From the NCBI GenBank assembly GCA_964429695.1, contig CAYSCS010000001.1, forward strand, positions 1 through 62,502: a stretch of DNA of 62,502 bases, written 5' to 3'. Shown piece by piece: positions 1 to 9,425 of the stretch. A program made the translations under genes and the position numbers. Within the stretch, counting starts at the first letter, position 1; each line of letters begins with the position of its first letter. The notes beneath the pieces were generated by a model that did not search any database, was not told the origin of the DNA, and was given only the letters and a program-made list of their open reading frames with translations. Source of the DNA: CAYSCS01 sp964429695 (GTDB lineage Bacteria > Acidobacteriota > Aminicenantia > Aminicenantales > Aminicenantaceae).

Positions 1-284
1 GGCATCCGCCGCAGCCCAATCGCCTGCCTCAAGGCCCGATCGTCTCGAATCTCCCGCAGATCCTCAATATGCCGTCCCCCACCCTCCAGCATCAGCAACA
101 GAGGCTCAATATACTCCCAGGCCTGATATCCCCGGTTCGACCCAGGCCGAGGAAAACTCTCTCTCACCTTCCGATCGACCTTCAGTGTCCTGATAACTTC
201 CGCAAACACAGCTAAACCGCTTCGCGGCGTGATGAGCTCGTCGCTGTGTTCAAGCTTGAAAGGCAAAATCCCTTGCTGTATCAT
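1..284 (-). mobile_element. IS1380-family transposase, 5' part, cut by window edge
   Basis: Reading leftwards from an ATG at 284, an open frame of 94 codons runs off the window. Its N-terminus starts MIQQGILPFKLE and continues with an ITPRSGLAVFAE block, which I recognise as typical of IS1380-family DDE transposases. A strong ribosome-binding site (ACCAGGAGGT, 291-300 on the complement) sits 6 bases before the start. The catalytic core lies outside the window. Codon use is clearly more GC-rich than in neighbouring genes, as expected for a recent insertion. Upstream at 307-323 is a small perfect hairpin (ATCACCC/GGGTGAT), and the 9-mer TATACCAGG at 349-357 recurs inverted at 430-438; the true insertion-sequence end probably lies in this stretch, but I cannot fix it. 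Confidence 0.8.
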
Positions 285-469
285 AAAAATACCTCCTGGT
301 TAGGGTATCACCCAGCGGGTGATTTATTTTTTTCATCAAAAATAACCTTATACCAGGGGGCTTTTCGTTTCAATCAAATTTTCTATCGGCAAATTTGGGC
401 ATAGACCAGATTGTTTTTTTAAAAATGAACCTGGTATAGAATAGTGAATTCAAGATTGGAGGTTTTGGA

Positions 470-904
470 ATGAGAGGGAGAGGTTTTTAGTGCATTTACC
501 TCTTAATCTTTTCATTATCCTTTACTCTCTATCCGCAAGAGAGGGAGATAGAAGCTATCAACCAGGTTCTTCTGGATTACATGGAGGGCTGGTATGAGGG
601 GAGTCCTGAAAGAATGGAGAGGGCTTTACATCCTGACCTTTCGAAAAAGGGGGTCCAGGTTATGGAACAAACGGGAAAGACGGTATTCTCGATTACAACT
701 GCTTCAAACATGGTCGAATACACAAGGGCAGGGGTGGGGAAAAACTTAGGAAAAAAGAAATATATTCAAATCGTCATTTTCGATGTTCATAAGAGCACGG
801 CTTCTACAAAAATAGTCTCCTCTGATTATGTAGACTATATTCATCTCGTTAAGGCAAACGGGAAATGGAAAATCATCAATGTCCTCTGGGAAAGGAATAA
901 TTAG
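470..904 (+). pseudogene. secreted NTF2/lumazine-binding-like protein, interrupted by an amber codon
   Basis: The frame starts at an ATG at 470, preceded at 7 bases by GGAGG, and reads MRGRGF, then TAG at 488-490, then a hydrophobic run CIYLLIFSLSFTLYPQ and a complete small domain to 904. Without the stop this is a normal signal peptide (charged N-region, hydrophobic core) followed by about 125 residues. The mature part (YMEGWYEGSPERMERALHP near its start, WKIINVLWERN at its end) has the pattern of the SnoaL/NTF2-like 'putative lumazine-binding' family, usually small secreted proteins of unknown ligand. The later ATG at 581 would give a cytoplasmic 107-residue product lacking the first helix, so I regard the gene as broken by one nonsense codon or by a sequencing error. 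It lies just upstream of the DUF4438 gene. Confidence 0.6.
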
Positions 905-1015
905 AAGGTTTATTTCTGGCCGTAGTGAGCTTAGGTGAAAGGTAGCTAGGGTTGACAATTGTGGTTTATTTTAATAATTTCTCTTTCTCTTAAACATCGG
1001 TCTAAAGGAGGAGGG

Positions 1016-2875
1016 ATGAACAAAAAATATTTATTTCGGGCAAAAATGATAGCCTTTCTACTTTTTCTCATGGGTGTACAACTTCGGGGCGAGGAGGTAA
1101 AGGGAAAGACTATCGCTATCAATAAGGAAAAGCTCCTTACCCTTGCTGTTCAGGGGAAGATAGCACCCGCTCAACCTTCAACTTCTTACACTACTACCTG
1201 GGAAGGCAAAGCAAAAATGGCAATCGGGGTCGGAGGCATTAACTATAATCTTAAGATAGGGGATAAGGTCTTTGGGTGGGCGAGTGCTGATAGAGCAACA
1301 GTGGGAGTTGCTGCTCAGGGCCTGGAAGAAGAGAGGTTTAGACAGCCTGACCCATGGTACCTATATTGTTCTCTGGGAAATGAGGCAAGAGTCCTGAGTG
1401 GGGACGCAAAGGGCGAAAAAGGCATAGTGGTGGGAAAGTTTGGAAGATATGTTTTGCTTCATTTTGAGGAAGAGGTCCTTGCGAAACTTTCGATTGGAGA
1501 CACTCTCCAGGTGAAGGCTTGCGGAGTTGGGCTTGAGATTCAAGGCTTTGAGGATGTATTCATTCACGGTCTTTCTCCAGAACTTCTTGAGAAGCTCGAC
1601 ATCAAAATCATAGAAGGAAAGCTTGAAATTCCAGTTGTTAAAGAAATACCGGCAGAGATTATCGGTCAGGGCTCGGGTGGGTCAAGTCTCTACGGTCACT
1701 GGCACATCCAAACCTGCTATCCTCCCGACATAAAAAAATATGGATTGGATGAGCTTCGCTTTGGAGATATAGTCTTTTTAAAAGATATCCAGACTGATTA
1801 TGGAAAGGGGTATTACAAAGGGGGAGCAACAATCGGGGTTGTCTGTAGCGGACCAAGCGATATTTCAGGTCTGGGAATTGGAGTGACTCCCATCATCTCA
1901 AGCCGAGCCTCGAAGCTTCGAGCAAGAATCTACCCTGAAGCCAATATTGGAAATTACCTTGGCCTTAAAAGAGAAAAGATTGACCCACAGGAAAGCCCCG
2001 CTCTGTTGAAGACAAATAAAAATAGCCTGATCATGACGGCAGTCGAAGGGGTGGTTCAGCCTGCTTGGGCGAGTGATTATTCAACCGCATATGATGGAAA
2101 GCCGAAGCTCAGTCTTGGAATGGCCTCTATCAATTACACCGTATCTCTTGGAGACCCTGCCTACGGCTGGGCAAGTGCTGACCATGTGGAGCCTGATGTC
2201 ACCATTCAGGGTCGGGATAGGGAATCTCCGAGCGAATGTGCCCTTGCCATACTTGCCTGTATTGGAAACGAAGCTGAAGTCATTTCAGGTGAAGCCAAGG
2301 GAACAAAGGGTTTTTACATCGGGAGACATGCTGGAGCAGATGACCTTGTCTGGTTACCGAGAGATGCGCTGGAGAAGCTCGCTCTAAACGATAGAATCCG
2401 AGTGAAAGCAAGGGGAGTAGGACTTTCGATTGAGGGTTTTGAGGATGTGAGGGTTAACAAGCTTTCCCCTGAACTCCTGGAGAAGATGGAGATAAAGATT
2501 GAAGGAAATCAGCTTGTGGTTCCTGTGGTGATGGAGGTCCCCGGCCATATCATGGGTTCAGGGATGGGAGGTCCTTTCATTGAATATATCGATTATGACA
2601 TCCAGACTACCTGTCCTGAAGTTGTAGAAAAATATGGATTGAAAAGGCTGAGACTCGGGGATGTTGTTGCTATTCGTGACCACTATGATTTCTATGGAAG
2701 AGGAAGGTATGAAGGTGCTCTAACCATAGGTGTCGTCATCCATGGGTGGAGCGATTTAGCGGGTCATGGCCCAGGCGTTAATCCAGTTCTGAGCGCCTTT
2801 CAAGGTAGAATAAAAACAAGAATAGACCCTGGGGCAAACATTGCCTTTTATCTTGGAATAAAGAGCAGAAATTAG
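1016..2875 (+). CDS. secreted protein with two tandem DUF4438 domains
   Basis: 619 residues from the ATG at 1016, chosen because AAAGGAGGAGGG lies directly upstream; the frame stays open 19 codons further but without a ribosome-binding site. Residues 1-25 form a signal peptide. Two copies of the same ~290-residue domain follow (about 27-310 and 325-619). Each contains a GGINYN/ASINYT block, a W-A-S-A-D block, an (I/L)GNEA block, GxGLxIxGFEDV, LSPELLEK and a closing 'G..P...PGANI..YLG'-type segment. These match DUF4438, a structurally known but biochemically undefined family that normally occurs as one cytoplasmic domain of about 290 residues. Here it is exported and duplicated. It sits at the head of a co-directional group with an amidohydrolase, a transporter and a creatininase, suggesting extracytoplasmic handling of an amide or cyclic amide substrate; that role is inferred. 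Confidence 0.8.
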   Translation: MNKKYLFRAKMIAFLLFLMGVQLRGEEVKGKTIAINKEKLLTLAVQGKIAPAQPSTSYTTTWEGKAKMAIGVGGINYNLKIGDKVFGWASADRATVGVAAQGLEEERFRQPDPWYLYCSLGNEARVLSGDAKGEKGIVVGKFGRYVLLHFEEEVLAKLSIGDTLQVKACGVGLEIQGFEDVFIHGLSPELLEKLDIKIIEGKLEIPVVKEIPAEIIGQGSGGSSLYGHWHIQTCYPPDIKKYGLDELRFGDIVFLKDIQTDYGKGYYKGGATIGVVCSGPSDISGLGIGVTPIISSRASKLRARIYPEANIGNYLGLKREKIDPQESPALLKTNKNSLIMTAVEGVVQPAWASDYSTAYDGKPKLSLGMASINYTVSLGDPAYGWASADHVEPDVTIQGRDRESPSECALAILACIGNEAEVISGEAKGTKGFYIGRHAGADDLVWLPRDALEKLALNDRIRVKARGVGLSIEGFEDVRVNKLSPELLEKMEIKIEGNQLVVPVVMEVPGHIMGSGMGGPFIEYIDYDIQTTCPEVVEKYGLKRLRLGDVVAIRDHYDFYGRGRYEGALTIGVVIHGWSDLAGHGPGVNPVLSAFQGRIKTRIDPGANIAFYLGIKSRN

Positions 2876-3010
2876 ACATTCGTAAAAAATTTAGGATTAT
2901 CCTGAACTTTGAGGATATGGAGAAGGGAGTTTATACCTTTCCCATGCTCAAGAGAAGAAAAGGAGCGAGAATGAATAATTTCACAAATACTAATTCAGGA
3001 AGGAGGTCAG

Positions 3011-4294
3011 ATGAAAAAGTCGACGTTTCTTAAATTGTTTCCCATCTTTTTAACTTCAATTCTAATTTTCTCCACCCTGTCCTGGACGCAGGGAAAGAAA
3101 GTTGTAATCCGTGCCGAGTGGATGCTGGATGTGAAAAAGGGAGAGATTCTTAAGGATGTCTTTATTGTCATCGAGGGACAAAGAATAAGCGAAGTAGGAG
3201 GTCCTGAGGTTTCAAGGGGAGAAGAAGTCATAGACTTAGGAGAAAAGACCATTCTCCCTGGATTAATGGACATGCATACTCATCTAAGCTTCGACATTGA
3301 CGAAGGCTTCTTATATCGAGCCGTTCACGAAGGAGCTGCGGATGATGCGCTTCGAGCAGCCAGGAACGCAAAGCGGACTCTGCTCGCAGGCTTCACCACG
3401 GTTCGTGAAGCTGGCTGTCGTAATTTCATCGATGTAGCATTGATGAGGGCTGTAGAGAGAGGAATGATCGATGGTCCCTGGATATTTCCCTGTGGACATG
3501 GAATAAGCATTACCGGAGGACATGGGGATGAGGTTGGTTATGCACCGGGTGTTCTTGAAAAAGAGCCTGAATATGGAATTGCGGATGGACCTGAGGAAGT
3601 TTTAAGAGCCGTCCGCTACCAGATAAAGCATGGAGCAAAACAGATTAAATTCATGGCTACAGCGGGTGTCCTTTCTTTTGAAAAATCTGGTATTGCGCAG
3701 CAATATTCAGATGAAGAGATGAGAATAATAGTCGAAGAGGCAAAACGTCACGGCTTAAAAGTCATGGCTCATGCTCATGGTGAGCAAGGCATCATCGCCG
3801 CTTTAAAAGCTGGTGTTGACTCTATTGAGCATGGCTCTTTGCTCTCTGATGAAGCCATAAGGCTAATGAAGGAAAAGGGAACTTACCTTATCCCGACCAC
3901 ATATTTGGTGGATGCCATGGATAAAAGCAAACTTCCTCCTCTTCTGAGGCAGAAGGCAGAGAGTATCTTACCCCTTGCCCGCAAGAATTTGCGCAGAGCT
4001 ATCGAAGCAGGTGTGAAGATTGCCTTTGGAACGGATGCAGGCGTGTTTCCTCATGGAGAAAATGCAAGGGAGTTTGCGGTATATGTTGAGCTCGGAATGT
4101 CTCCTCTCGAGGCAATCAGAACCGCTACTCTGAATGCAGCTGATTTACTTGGGGTGGATGATAGAGGCCTCATTGAGCCAGAAAGACTTGCAGACATAAT
4201 CGCTGTTAAGGGGAATCCCCTTGAAAACATAAGGCTTCTTGAAGATGTTAAATTTGTAATGCATGGAGGAAGGGTCGTCAAGAATATCGATTGA
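3011..4294 (+). CDS. secreted metal-dependent amidohydrolase (imidazolonepropionase/prolidase-like)
   Basis: 427 residues with a signal peptide (1-27) and AGGAGGTCAG immediately before the ATG. The amidohydrolase superfamily pattern is complete: the HTH pair (His89, His91) after the 'LPGLMDMHTHL' strand, a KFMATAG segment around Lys213 that is the likely bridging lysine, HAH at 254-256, IEHG at His274 and GTDAG with Asp342. The closest family type is the secreted 'amidohydrolase family' group that includes Xaa-Pro dipeptidase and N-acyl or cyclic-amide hydrolases; the exact substrate cannot be read from sequence. It is followed after 10 bases by a transporter gene and then a creatininase gene. 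A paralogue of the same architecture lies at 32629-34026 on the other strand. Confidence 0.85.
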   Translation: MKKSTFLKLFPIFLTSILIFSTLSWTQGKKVVIRAEWMLDVKKGEILKDVFIVIEGQRISEVGGPEVSRGEEVIDLGEKTILPGLMDMHTHLSFDIDEGFLYRAVHEGAADDALRAARNAKRTLLAGFTTVREAGCRNFIDVALMRAVERGMIDGPWIFPCGHGISITGGHGDEVGYAPGVLEKEPEYGIADGPEEVLRAVRYQIKHGAKQIKFMATAGVLSFEKSGIAQQYSDEEMRIIVEEAKRHGLKVMAHAHGEQGIIAALKAGVDSIEHGSLLSDEAIRLMKEKGTYLIPTTYLVDAMDKSKLPPLLRQKAESILPLARKNLRRAIEAGVKIAFGTDAGVFPHGENAREFAVYVELGMSPLEAIRTATLNAADLLGVDDRGLIEPERLADIIAVKGNPLENIRLLEDVKFVMHGGRVVKNID

Positions 4295-4304
4295 TTGAGA
4301 CTCA

Positions 4305-5663
4305 ATGAACAAGGAAGATTCCCAAGTCTCTTTTGTGAAGATTCTCGGTTTCTGGGCACCTCTGGCTGCTACCTGGATGATGATGGCAGTGGAGGGACCT
4401 TTTTTAGCAGCAATCATCGCCCGCCTCTCTAATCCAAAGTACAATCTTGCTGCCTACGGAGTTGCCTATTCGCTTGCCCTCATCGTAGAAGCTCCTGTCG
4501 TCATGCTCATCAGTGCCTCAAATGCCCTTGCTAGAGACCGTGACTCTTATTTAAAGCTGCGGAAGTTTGCTCTCCTTATAAATGGACTTTCAACTCTAAT
4601 AATGATGGTCATCTTGGTTCCGCCCATTTTCAAGACTATCGCCCTTGATTTAATCAAATTGCCTGAAAATGTGGCGCAACTTGCGTATTATTCCTGTCTC
4701 CTTCTCCTTCCCTGGCCAGGAGCAATAGGATATCGAAGGTTTTATCAGGGAATCTTAATAAGTAATGAGCTTCCTCAAAGAGTAGCCTACGGGACAATGA
4801 TCAGACTTTTAGCCATGGGTATAACAGGGCTAATCTGTTATAAGTTTTTTGCCCTTGATGGGGCTCTTGTTGGTGGGCTTTCACTTTCTATGGGAGTAGT
4901 AGGAGAAGCAATCGCCAGCAGAATAATGGCCATTCTCCCCGTAAAAAAACTCCTCTCAAAGGAAGGCAGTTTTTCTCAAGAGAAGAAGCTCACCCTGAAA
5001 AACATCACAAGATTTTATTATCCTCTGGCTCTAACTTCTTTTTTAGCCCTCGCCATGCATCCCATGGAGACATTTTTCATGGGTAGAGCCCGCATGCCAA
5101 TTGAATCTCTTGCAGTTTTACCCGTTATTCACTCTTTAGTATTTATTTTCAGGAGCATGGGTCTTTCTTTCCAGGAAGTGGGGATTGCCTTCCTTGGAGA
5201 GAAAAACCAGAGATTTAAATCCCTAAGAAATTTTAGCCTGCTTCTAGCAGCATTCGCTTCAGGGGGATTGCTTGGAGTGGCCTTTACCCCTCTTTCCAAT
5301 TTCTGGTTTCATCGAGTATCCGGGCTCTCAACCCAATTGACTCTCTTCTCTATTCTGCCCACAAAAATTCTGGGAATTCTTCCCGGGCTCACGGTTCTTG
5401 TCTGTTTTCAGCGAGCAATCATGGTCAACAACAGAAAAACAATCCACATTACAATCTCCACAATAATCGAGATTCTTTGTGTGTTTCTGACACTTTTCAT
5501 AGCCATAAAATATTTTGAGGCAATCGGAGCTGTGGCTGCTTCTCTGGCTCTAGTTTTAGGTCGGGTAATGGCAAATCTCTATCTCTTTAAGCCTTGTTCC
5601 CTTGCCTTAAGAAAATCTGAATTGACTCCTTCCCTGGCTTGTTGTAGCTTTGAACCAAGGTAA
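4305..5663 (+). CDS. polytopic membrane transporter, ANKH/MATE-like
   Basis: 452 residues made almost entirely of hydrophobic segments, about 12 predicted membrane helices, without a cleavable signal. The segment with 'LAAYGVAYSLALIVEAPV' and the following 'LxxAxNALxRDRxSYxKLRKFA' resembles the ANKH (progressive ankylosis) branch of the MOP flippase superfamily more than classical drug-exporting MATE proteins; I offer this from motif memory. It begins 10 bases after the amidohydrolase stop with only a weak ribosome-binding site, so translation may depend on the upstream gene. The creatininase gene follows within 21 bases. In this context import or export of the substrate or product of the two hydrolases is the natural inference. 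Confidence 0.65.
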   Translation: MNKEDSQVSFVKILGFWAPLAATWMMMAVEGPFLAAIIARLSNPKYNLAAYGVAYSLALIVEAPVVMLISASNALARDRDSYLKLRKFALLINGLSTLIMMVILVPPIFKTIALDLIKLPENVAQLAYYSCLLLLPWPGAIGYRRFYQGILISNELPQRVAYGTMIRLLAMGITGLICYKFFALDGALVGGLSLSMGVVGEAIASRIMAILPVKKLLSKEGSFSQEKKLTLKNITRFYYPLALTSFLALAMHPMETFFMGRARMPIESLAVLPVIHSLVFIFRSMGLSFQEVGIAFLGEKNQRFKSLRNFSLLLAAFASGGLLGVAFTPLSNFWFHRVSGLSTQLTLFSILPTKILGILPGLTVLVCFQRAIMVNNRKTIHITISTIIEILCVFLTLFIAIKYFEAIGAVAASLALVLGRVMANLYLFKPCSLALRKSELTPSLACCSFEPR

Positions 5664-5684
5664 ATTTGGAAGAAGGAGAATGAA

Positions 5685-6437
5685 ATGGAAGAGATACGCC
5701 TTGCGAATATGAACTGGAGAGACATCGAGGAGGCTATAGAAAATGGATTCCTGACCGTAGTAATGGCTATTGGTTCTACGGAACAACACGGACCTCACCT
5801 TCCCCTTAAAACCGATACTTTAATTGGAGATGCGATTGCTTATGGTGTGGCCAAAAAGCTGGGGAATGCGCTCCAAGCGCCCACAATCCAGGTTGGATGT
5901 TCAGAACACCACCTTTCTTTCCCGGGTACGTTGTCTATTCAACCCGCGACTTTGAAGTCACTCCTCAGGGATTTGGTGGATTCTTTGGCAAAACATGGAT
6001 TCAAAAGAATTGTTTTGCTCCCCAGTCATGGAGGAAACTTCGCTACTGTCGGGGAGACTGTAGAGGAGCTTAGGAAAAAATACACCGAGCTCAAAATAAT
6101 TGGGTACACTGACCTCAAGGGATTTGTGGATGCTCTCCTCAGCATCTCTGAAGAATTTGGCGTTACCAAAGAAGAAGCCGGGGCTCATGCGGGCGAGAAC
6201 GAGACGTCTTTTATACTTTTCCTTGAAGAGAATCTGGTAAAGAAAGGTCGTTTCAGCAAAGGATACCTTGGTCCTCTTGGTGATGAAGAGATAAAGATTA
6301 TCTTGGAAAAAGGTATGCCTGCGCTTTCAAAAAATGGTGTGCTTGGCGATCCTTCAAAGGCAAATCCTGAAAAGGGAAGAGCTTATCTTGAAAGGATGGT
6401 GAATTTAATAAGCGCAAAAATCAAGGAGGAACTCTGA
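5685..6437 (+). CDS. creatininase-family amidase
   Basis: 250 residues, the usual length for the creatininase (creatinine amidohydrolase) family. Metal ligands seen in the family are present: the 'GSTEQHGPHLPLKTDT' block supplies Glu33, His35 and Asp44; 'SEHHLSFPGT' and 'PSHGGN' form the active-site loops; and 'AGAHAGENETS' supplies the late His/Glu pair. Family members hydrolyse cyclic or linear amides such as creatinine, formamidopyrimidines and intermediates of mycofactocin or F420 biosynthesis, so the reaction here is not assigned. No signal peptide is visible, so it would act in the cytoplasm on a transported compound. AAGGAG lies about 8 bases upstream of the ATG. Confidence 0.88.
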   Translation: MEEIRLANMNWRDIEEAIENGFLTVVMAIGSTEQHGPHLPLKTDTLIGDAIAYGVAKKLGNALQAPTIQVGCSEHHLSFPGTLSIQPATLKSLLRDLVDSLAKHGFKRIVLLPSHGGNFATVGETVEELRKKYTELKIIGYTDLKGFVDALLSISEEFGVTKEEAGAHAGENETSFILFLEENLVKKGRFSKGYLGPLGDEEIKIILEKGMPALSKNGVLGDPSKANPEKGRAYLERMVNLISAKIKEEL

Positions 6438-6700
6438 AATAAGCTCCGGACAAAAAAGATTTTAAGCTTAGCTTCTATTTTTTATTCAGATTCATGAGGA
6501 GTTTCTTGGAGGCAAAAAATAAATATTTCCAGGAAAGTGAGAAGGGTGTATTGGCTTTGGCTTCATTGCTAAGAGAAGGGTGCTCATCACCGATTTTGCT
6601 CTATGAGACTTAAGCTAAAGTCTTTTTATAAAATCTTCCTTATCTCGTGGATTGTTGAGGCTTCACTCCCCAAAATTAGTGAGGAAAAGTCTGTTTTCAT

Positions 6701-7189
6701 TCAGGTAACAACCTTATCAATTTCCTTTTCTCCATAATCCTCGTATTCCTGAGCGAGAGAGTATTCCCCTTTGAGCATCAGATAATGGCTGTGTTCTATT
6801 TGACTGAGGTATTTCAGGATTTTTCGATGAGGGTTTTTAAATTTCTTCCCCAACCTTGAATAGAAATCTTCAGCCTTTCTTTCAGCTTCCATGGCTTGAT
6901 AGAGGAGGTCGACAAGAGTTGATGAGGGTTTGATTTCTACCTCAGGGAATATTTCCTTAATTGGGCCTTCAGGAAGACTGAGTTCCTCTTTGGGGAAACA
7001 AGCTTCATACATCTTTACGAGAAGGGACCTGTGTTTTTCTTCTTCGTAAGCAAGCCATTCGAATTTTTCCTTGAGTAAAGGATTTACATATTTTAAAGCA
7101 AGATTGGAATAAACTTGTTTGGAATCGATTTCGGCTCTGATTGCAAACCCTAGAAGCTCCTTTATCGAAACTTTAGGTTTTTTGACCAT
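6701..7189 (-). CDS. ferritin-like (rubrerythrin-type) diiron protein
   Basis: 162 residues from the ATG at 7189, chosen because AAGGAG lies 6 bases upstream; the open frame extends 21 codons further without such a site. Two ExxH-type helical pairs are present: 'FAIRAEIDSKQVY' with 'EEEKHRSLL', and 'AMEAERKAEDFY' with 'QIEHSHYLML'. This is the erythrin-vacuolar/rubrerythrin four-helix pattern (COG1633 type), which binds two irons and usually scavenges peroxide or stores iron in anaerobes. There is no C-terminal rubredoxin CxxC module, so it is the short form. The gene stands alone on the minus strand. Confidence 0.82.
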   Translation of the reverse strand: MVKKPKVSIKELLGFAIRAEIDSKQVYSNLALKYVNPLLKEKFEWLAYEEEKHRSLLVKMYEACFPKEELSLPEGPIKEIFPEVEIKPSSTLVDLLYQAMEAERKAEDFYSRLGKKFKNPHRKILKYLSQIEHSHYLMLKGEYSLAQEYEDYGEKEIDKVVT

Positions 7190-7291
7190 GAATATCTCCT
7201 TCTTAGCGTAACTTATCCTCATTTTATCTCTAAAGGAGGAAAAAATAAACATGACTAATTTCCTTAGTTAAAACCTTTCGAAATTGAGTGA

Positions 7292-7558
7292 TTGCGCCTC
7301 GGAGAATCTTCTCGAAAGCAGAAATTCATCGTTCTTCTTGAAAAATTTTTTCCCAAGAAGAGAAAGAAGAGCCCTGGAGATGAGAATGAGGAAAATATCG
7401 AGCTGTACATTCTGGAAGTAAGATGGGAAAGAGAGGCAATACCTGCTGGAATTTTTGAAGAAAAAAAGAGGAGAGAAGAAGGTTTTTATCTAAACCTTAA
7501 CCTCAAATCAGGAGAAATGAAATTTCTTTTCTCATTAGGTGGGATTTTCCAGACCTAA
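7292..7558 (+). CDS. hypothetical small basic protein (doubtful)
   Basis: An 88-codon frame starting with TTG lies between two minus-strand genes. The product is rich in Lys, Glu and Arg, with no recognised domain, signal peptide or membrane segment. No clear ribosome-binding site precedes the start. I list it because it fills the space between the ferritin-like and asparaginase genes without overlapping either, but it may be chance coding. Confidence 0.25.
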   Translation: MRLGESSRKQKFIVLLEKFFPKKRKKSPGDENEENIELYILEVRWEREAIPAGIFEEKKRREEGFYLNLNLKSGEMKFLFSLGGIFQT

Positions 7559-7561
7559 ATT

Positions 7562-8626
7562 TTACTCCCGAATTTTATAGGCAACGGTTCCCTCCATGAT
7601 TCTGTACCCATCTTCATTCATCAGGGACATCTTCGGTAGACTGCCATCGCTTATTGTGGAACAGCCAAATTCTCCCGCTTTGTTTATGGCAACAAATTTT
7701 TCCCAGGGAAGATATCCAGGATTTATTTTTTTATACTTTTCAGCTATCATCCTCAACGCATCCTCGCAGGCTTGCTGGGGACTTTTCCCTTCCTTCATCC
7801 TCAGCACAATATAAAAAGAACTGCAGCTCTTGATTACATCTTCTCCTCTTCCAGTCGCTCCCGCCGCTCCCACCTCATTATCAACATAGAGGCCTGCTCC
7901 GAGAATTGGCGAATCTCCCACCCGGCCTGGTATCTTGAAACTGAGACCGCTGGTGGTGGTTACGCCTGCAATGTCTCCCTTTTTATCTACGGCAAGAACG
8001 TTCACTGTGCCATGCTCAAAGAGGCCCTGGTTTTCTTTTTCAGGAGTGTTTTTCCTTTCTGTAAGATGCTCGGGTGGACCCCAGTCATCCTTGTCGCTAT
8101 GCGACTCTTTCCATTGAAGCCATATCTTACGGGCCTTGTCTGTCATCAGGTCTTCTTCTTTGAAACCCCATTTTTTTGCAAAATTCAAGGCATCCTTTCC
8201 CACCAAAAGGATATGGTCTGTATGTTCCATGATGATTCGAGCTACAGAACAGGGAGTTTTGATGTTTTCTAGACAAGCAACTGCCCCAGCATTGTATGTT
8301 TTTCCGTCCATGATGGATGCGTCGAGCTGGATAACACCATCCTCATTAGGCAATCCTCCATATCCCACTCCAGTGTCCTCAGGGTCGAGTTCTATGACAT
8401 TGGCTGCCTTTTCCACTGCATCGAGAGCAGAGCCTCCTTGGGAGAGGATTTTCCAGCCTATTTCCAAGGCCCTCTTCCCTGTTTCATTAGAATTACTGGT
8501 TATGATAAGGGGTATTTTTCCTGAAGCTCTGAATTTAGAAGTGGATAAGTTTTTCCAGAGGTAACTCATGGCTCCGTAGCCTATGAATCTTTTAAAAAAG
8601 TGTCTTCTCGTCATGCTCAAGGACAT
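7562..8626 (-). CDS. Tat-exported glycosylasparaginase / isoaspartyl peptidase (Ntn hydrolase, T2 family)
   Basis: 354 residues from the ATG at 8626, which has GAGGAGGT at ideal distance. The N-terminus MTRRHFFKRF carries a twin-arginine motif, so the protein should be exported folded. 'GGSALDAVEKA' and 'GYGGLPNEDGVIQLDASIMDG' are typical of N4-(beta-N-acetylglucosaminyl)-L-asparaginases. The autoproteolysis site is HGTV, with Thr207 as the new N-terminal nucleophile, followed by 'GDIAGVTTTSG' and 'GRVGDSPILGAGLYVD'. Known relatives cleave Asn-linked sugars or beta-aspartyl bonds, which fits the peptide- and amide-degrading theme of the window. The adjacent TetR gene is divergent. Confidence 0.9.
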   Translation of the reverse strand: MSLSMTRRHFFKRFIGYGAMSYLWKNLSTSKFRASGKIPLIITSNSNETGKRALEIGWKILSQGGSALDAVEKAANVIELDPEDTGVGYGGLPNEDGVIQLDASIMDGKTYNAGAVACLENIKTPCSVARIIMEHTDHILLVGKDALNFAKKWGFKEEDLMTDKARKIWLQWKESHSDKDDWGPPEHLTERKNTPEKENQGLFEHGTVNVLAVDKKGDIAGVTTTSGLSFKIPGRVGDSPILGAGLYVDNEVGAAGATGRGEDVIKSCSSFYIVLRMKEGKSPQQACEDALRMIAEKYKKINPGYLPWEKFVAINKAGEFGCSTISDGSLPKMSLMNEDGYRIMEGTVAYKIRE

Positions 8627-8777
8627 CGAGACCTCCTCTAAAATTTTGTATTTTCTTTGGGCTTCAATGTTAAAACACAATTCATTTATTTTTCAAGCAG
8701 CCTTAGTTTAGGCAGAAAATTTTTTTAATCCTCTGGGTCTTGACAAATGAAAAAGATGATTTATTTTATTTATATAG

Positions 8778-8809
8778 ACCAAAAAACTAAATTGGTTTGA
8801 AAGTATAAT
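8778..8809 (+). promoter_or_regulatory. candidate TetR operator and promoter; possible leaderless start
   Basis: The inverted repeat ACCAA-N9-TTGGT occupies 8778-8796. A perfect TATAAT follows at 8804-8809, only 11 bases before the ATG at 8820, and no ribosome-binding site is visible there. This is the arrangement expected for an autorepressed regulator read from a very short or leaderless transcript. Confidence 0.4.
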
Positions 8810-8819
8810 TTTTTCTGAA

Positions 8820-9425
8820 ATGGGAGATAAAAAAAGGAAAGTTTCAATCCTCAAAGTTGCGGGAAACCTCTTTGCTCGCTTTGGCTTTTTCAAGACAACG
8901 GTCAACGAGATTGCCAGGGCAGCAAGAACGGGCAAGGCAACTCTATACTATTATTTCAAGGGGAAAGAAGACATTTTTCGCGAAGTGATAGAAAACGAAA
9001 GGGTTTATTTTGAGGAAAAAATAGAGAAGGCCATCGAGAGTAAAGAGAGACCTCAAGAAAAAATGAAGGCCTATTTCCTTGCCAGAATAAAATACTTGAA
9101 TGAACTCGAGAATCTCTCCAATGCTCTGAAGAATGAAATTCTCTGGGTGTATGAGTTCATCAAGAAGATTCGGGAAAAAGATTTTCTGATGGAGATTGAA
9201 AGGGTGAGGAAGATAATTGCCGAGGGTGTAAAGGAGGGTATTTTTGAGGTTGAAGAGAAGGATGTTGACCTTACCTCATTTACGGTCGTGGCTGCCATGA
9301 AGGGGCTGGAATACCCATGGCCTGTAAAGATTTCGCCTCTCGGTTTAGAGGAAAAGATAGAGAAGATACTGGGAATTTTATTCAAGGGCATTCTAAAAAA
9401 GAGTGAGAAGAAACAAACTGCTTGA
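8820..9425 (+). CDS. TetR/AcrR-family transcriptional regulator
   Basis: 201 residues. The N-terminal helix-turn-helix is textbook TetR: 'ILKVAGNLFARFGFFKTTVNEIARAARTGKATLYYYFKGKEDIF' lies within residues 10-55 (broken here only by reading across the helices). The C-terminal part is all-helical and should bind the effector. Its stop is 29 bases before the start of the radical SAM gene, so the two are probably co-transcribed and the enzyme gene is the likely regulatory target, together with the regulator's own promoter. Confidence 0.9.
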   Translation: MGDKKRKVSILKVAGNLFARFGFFKTTVNEIARAARTGKATLYYYFKGKEDIFREVIENERVYFEEKIEKAIESKERPQEKMKAYFLARIKYLNELENLSNALKNEILWVYEFIKKIREKDFLMEIERVRKIIAEGVKEGIFEVEEKDVDLTSFTVVAAMKGLEYPWPVKISPLGLEEKIEKILGILFKGILKKSEKKQTA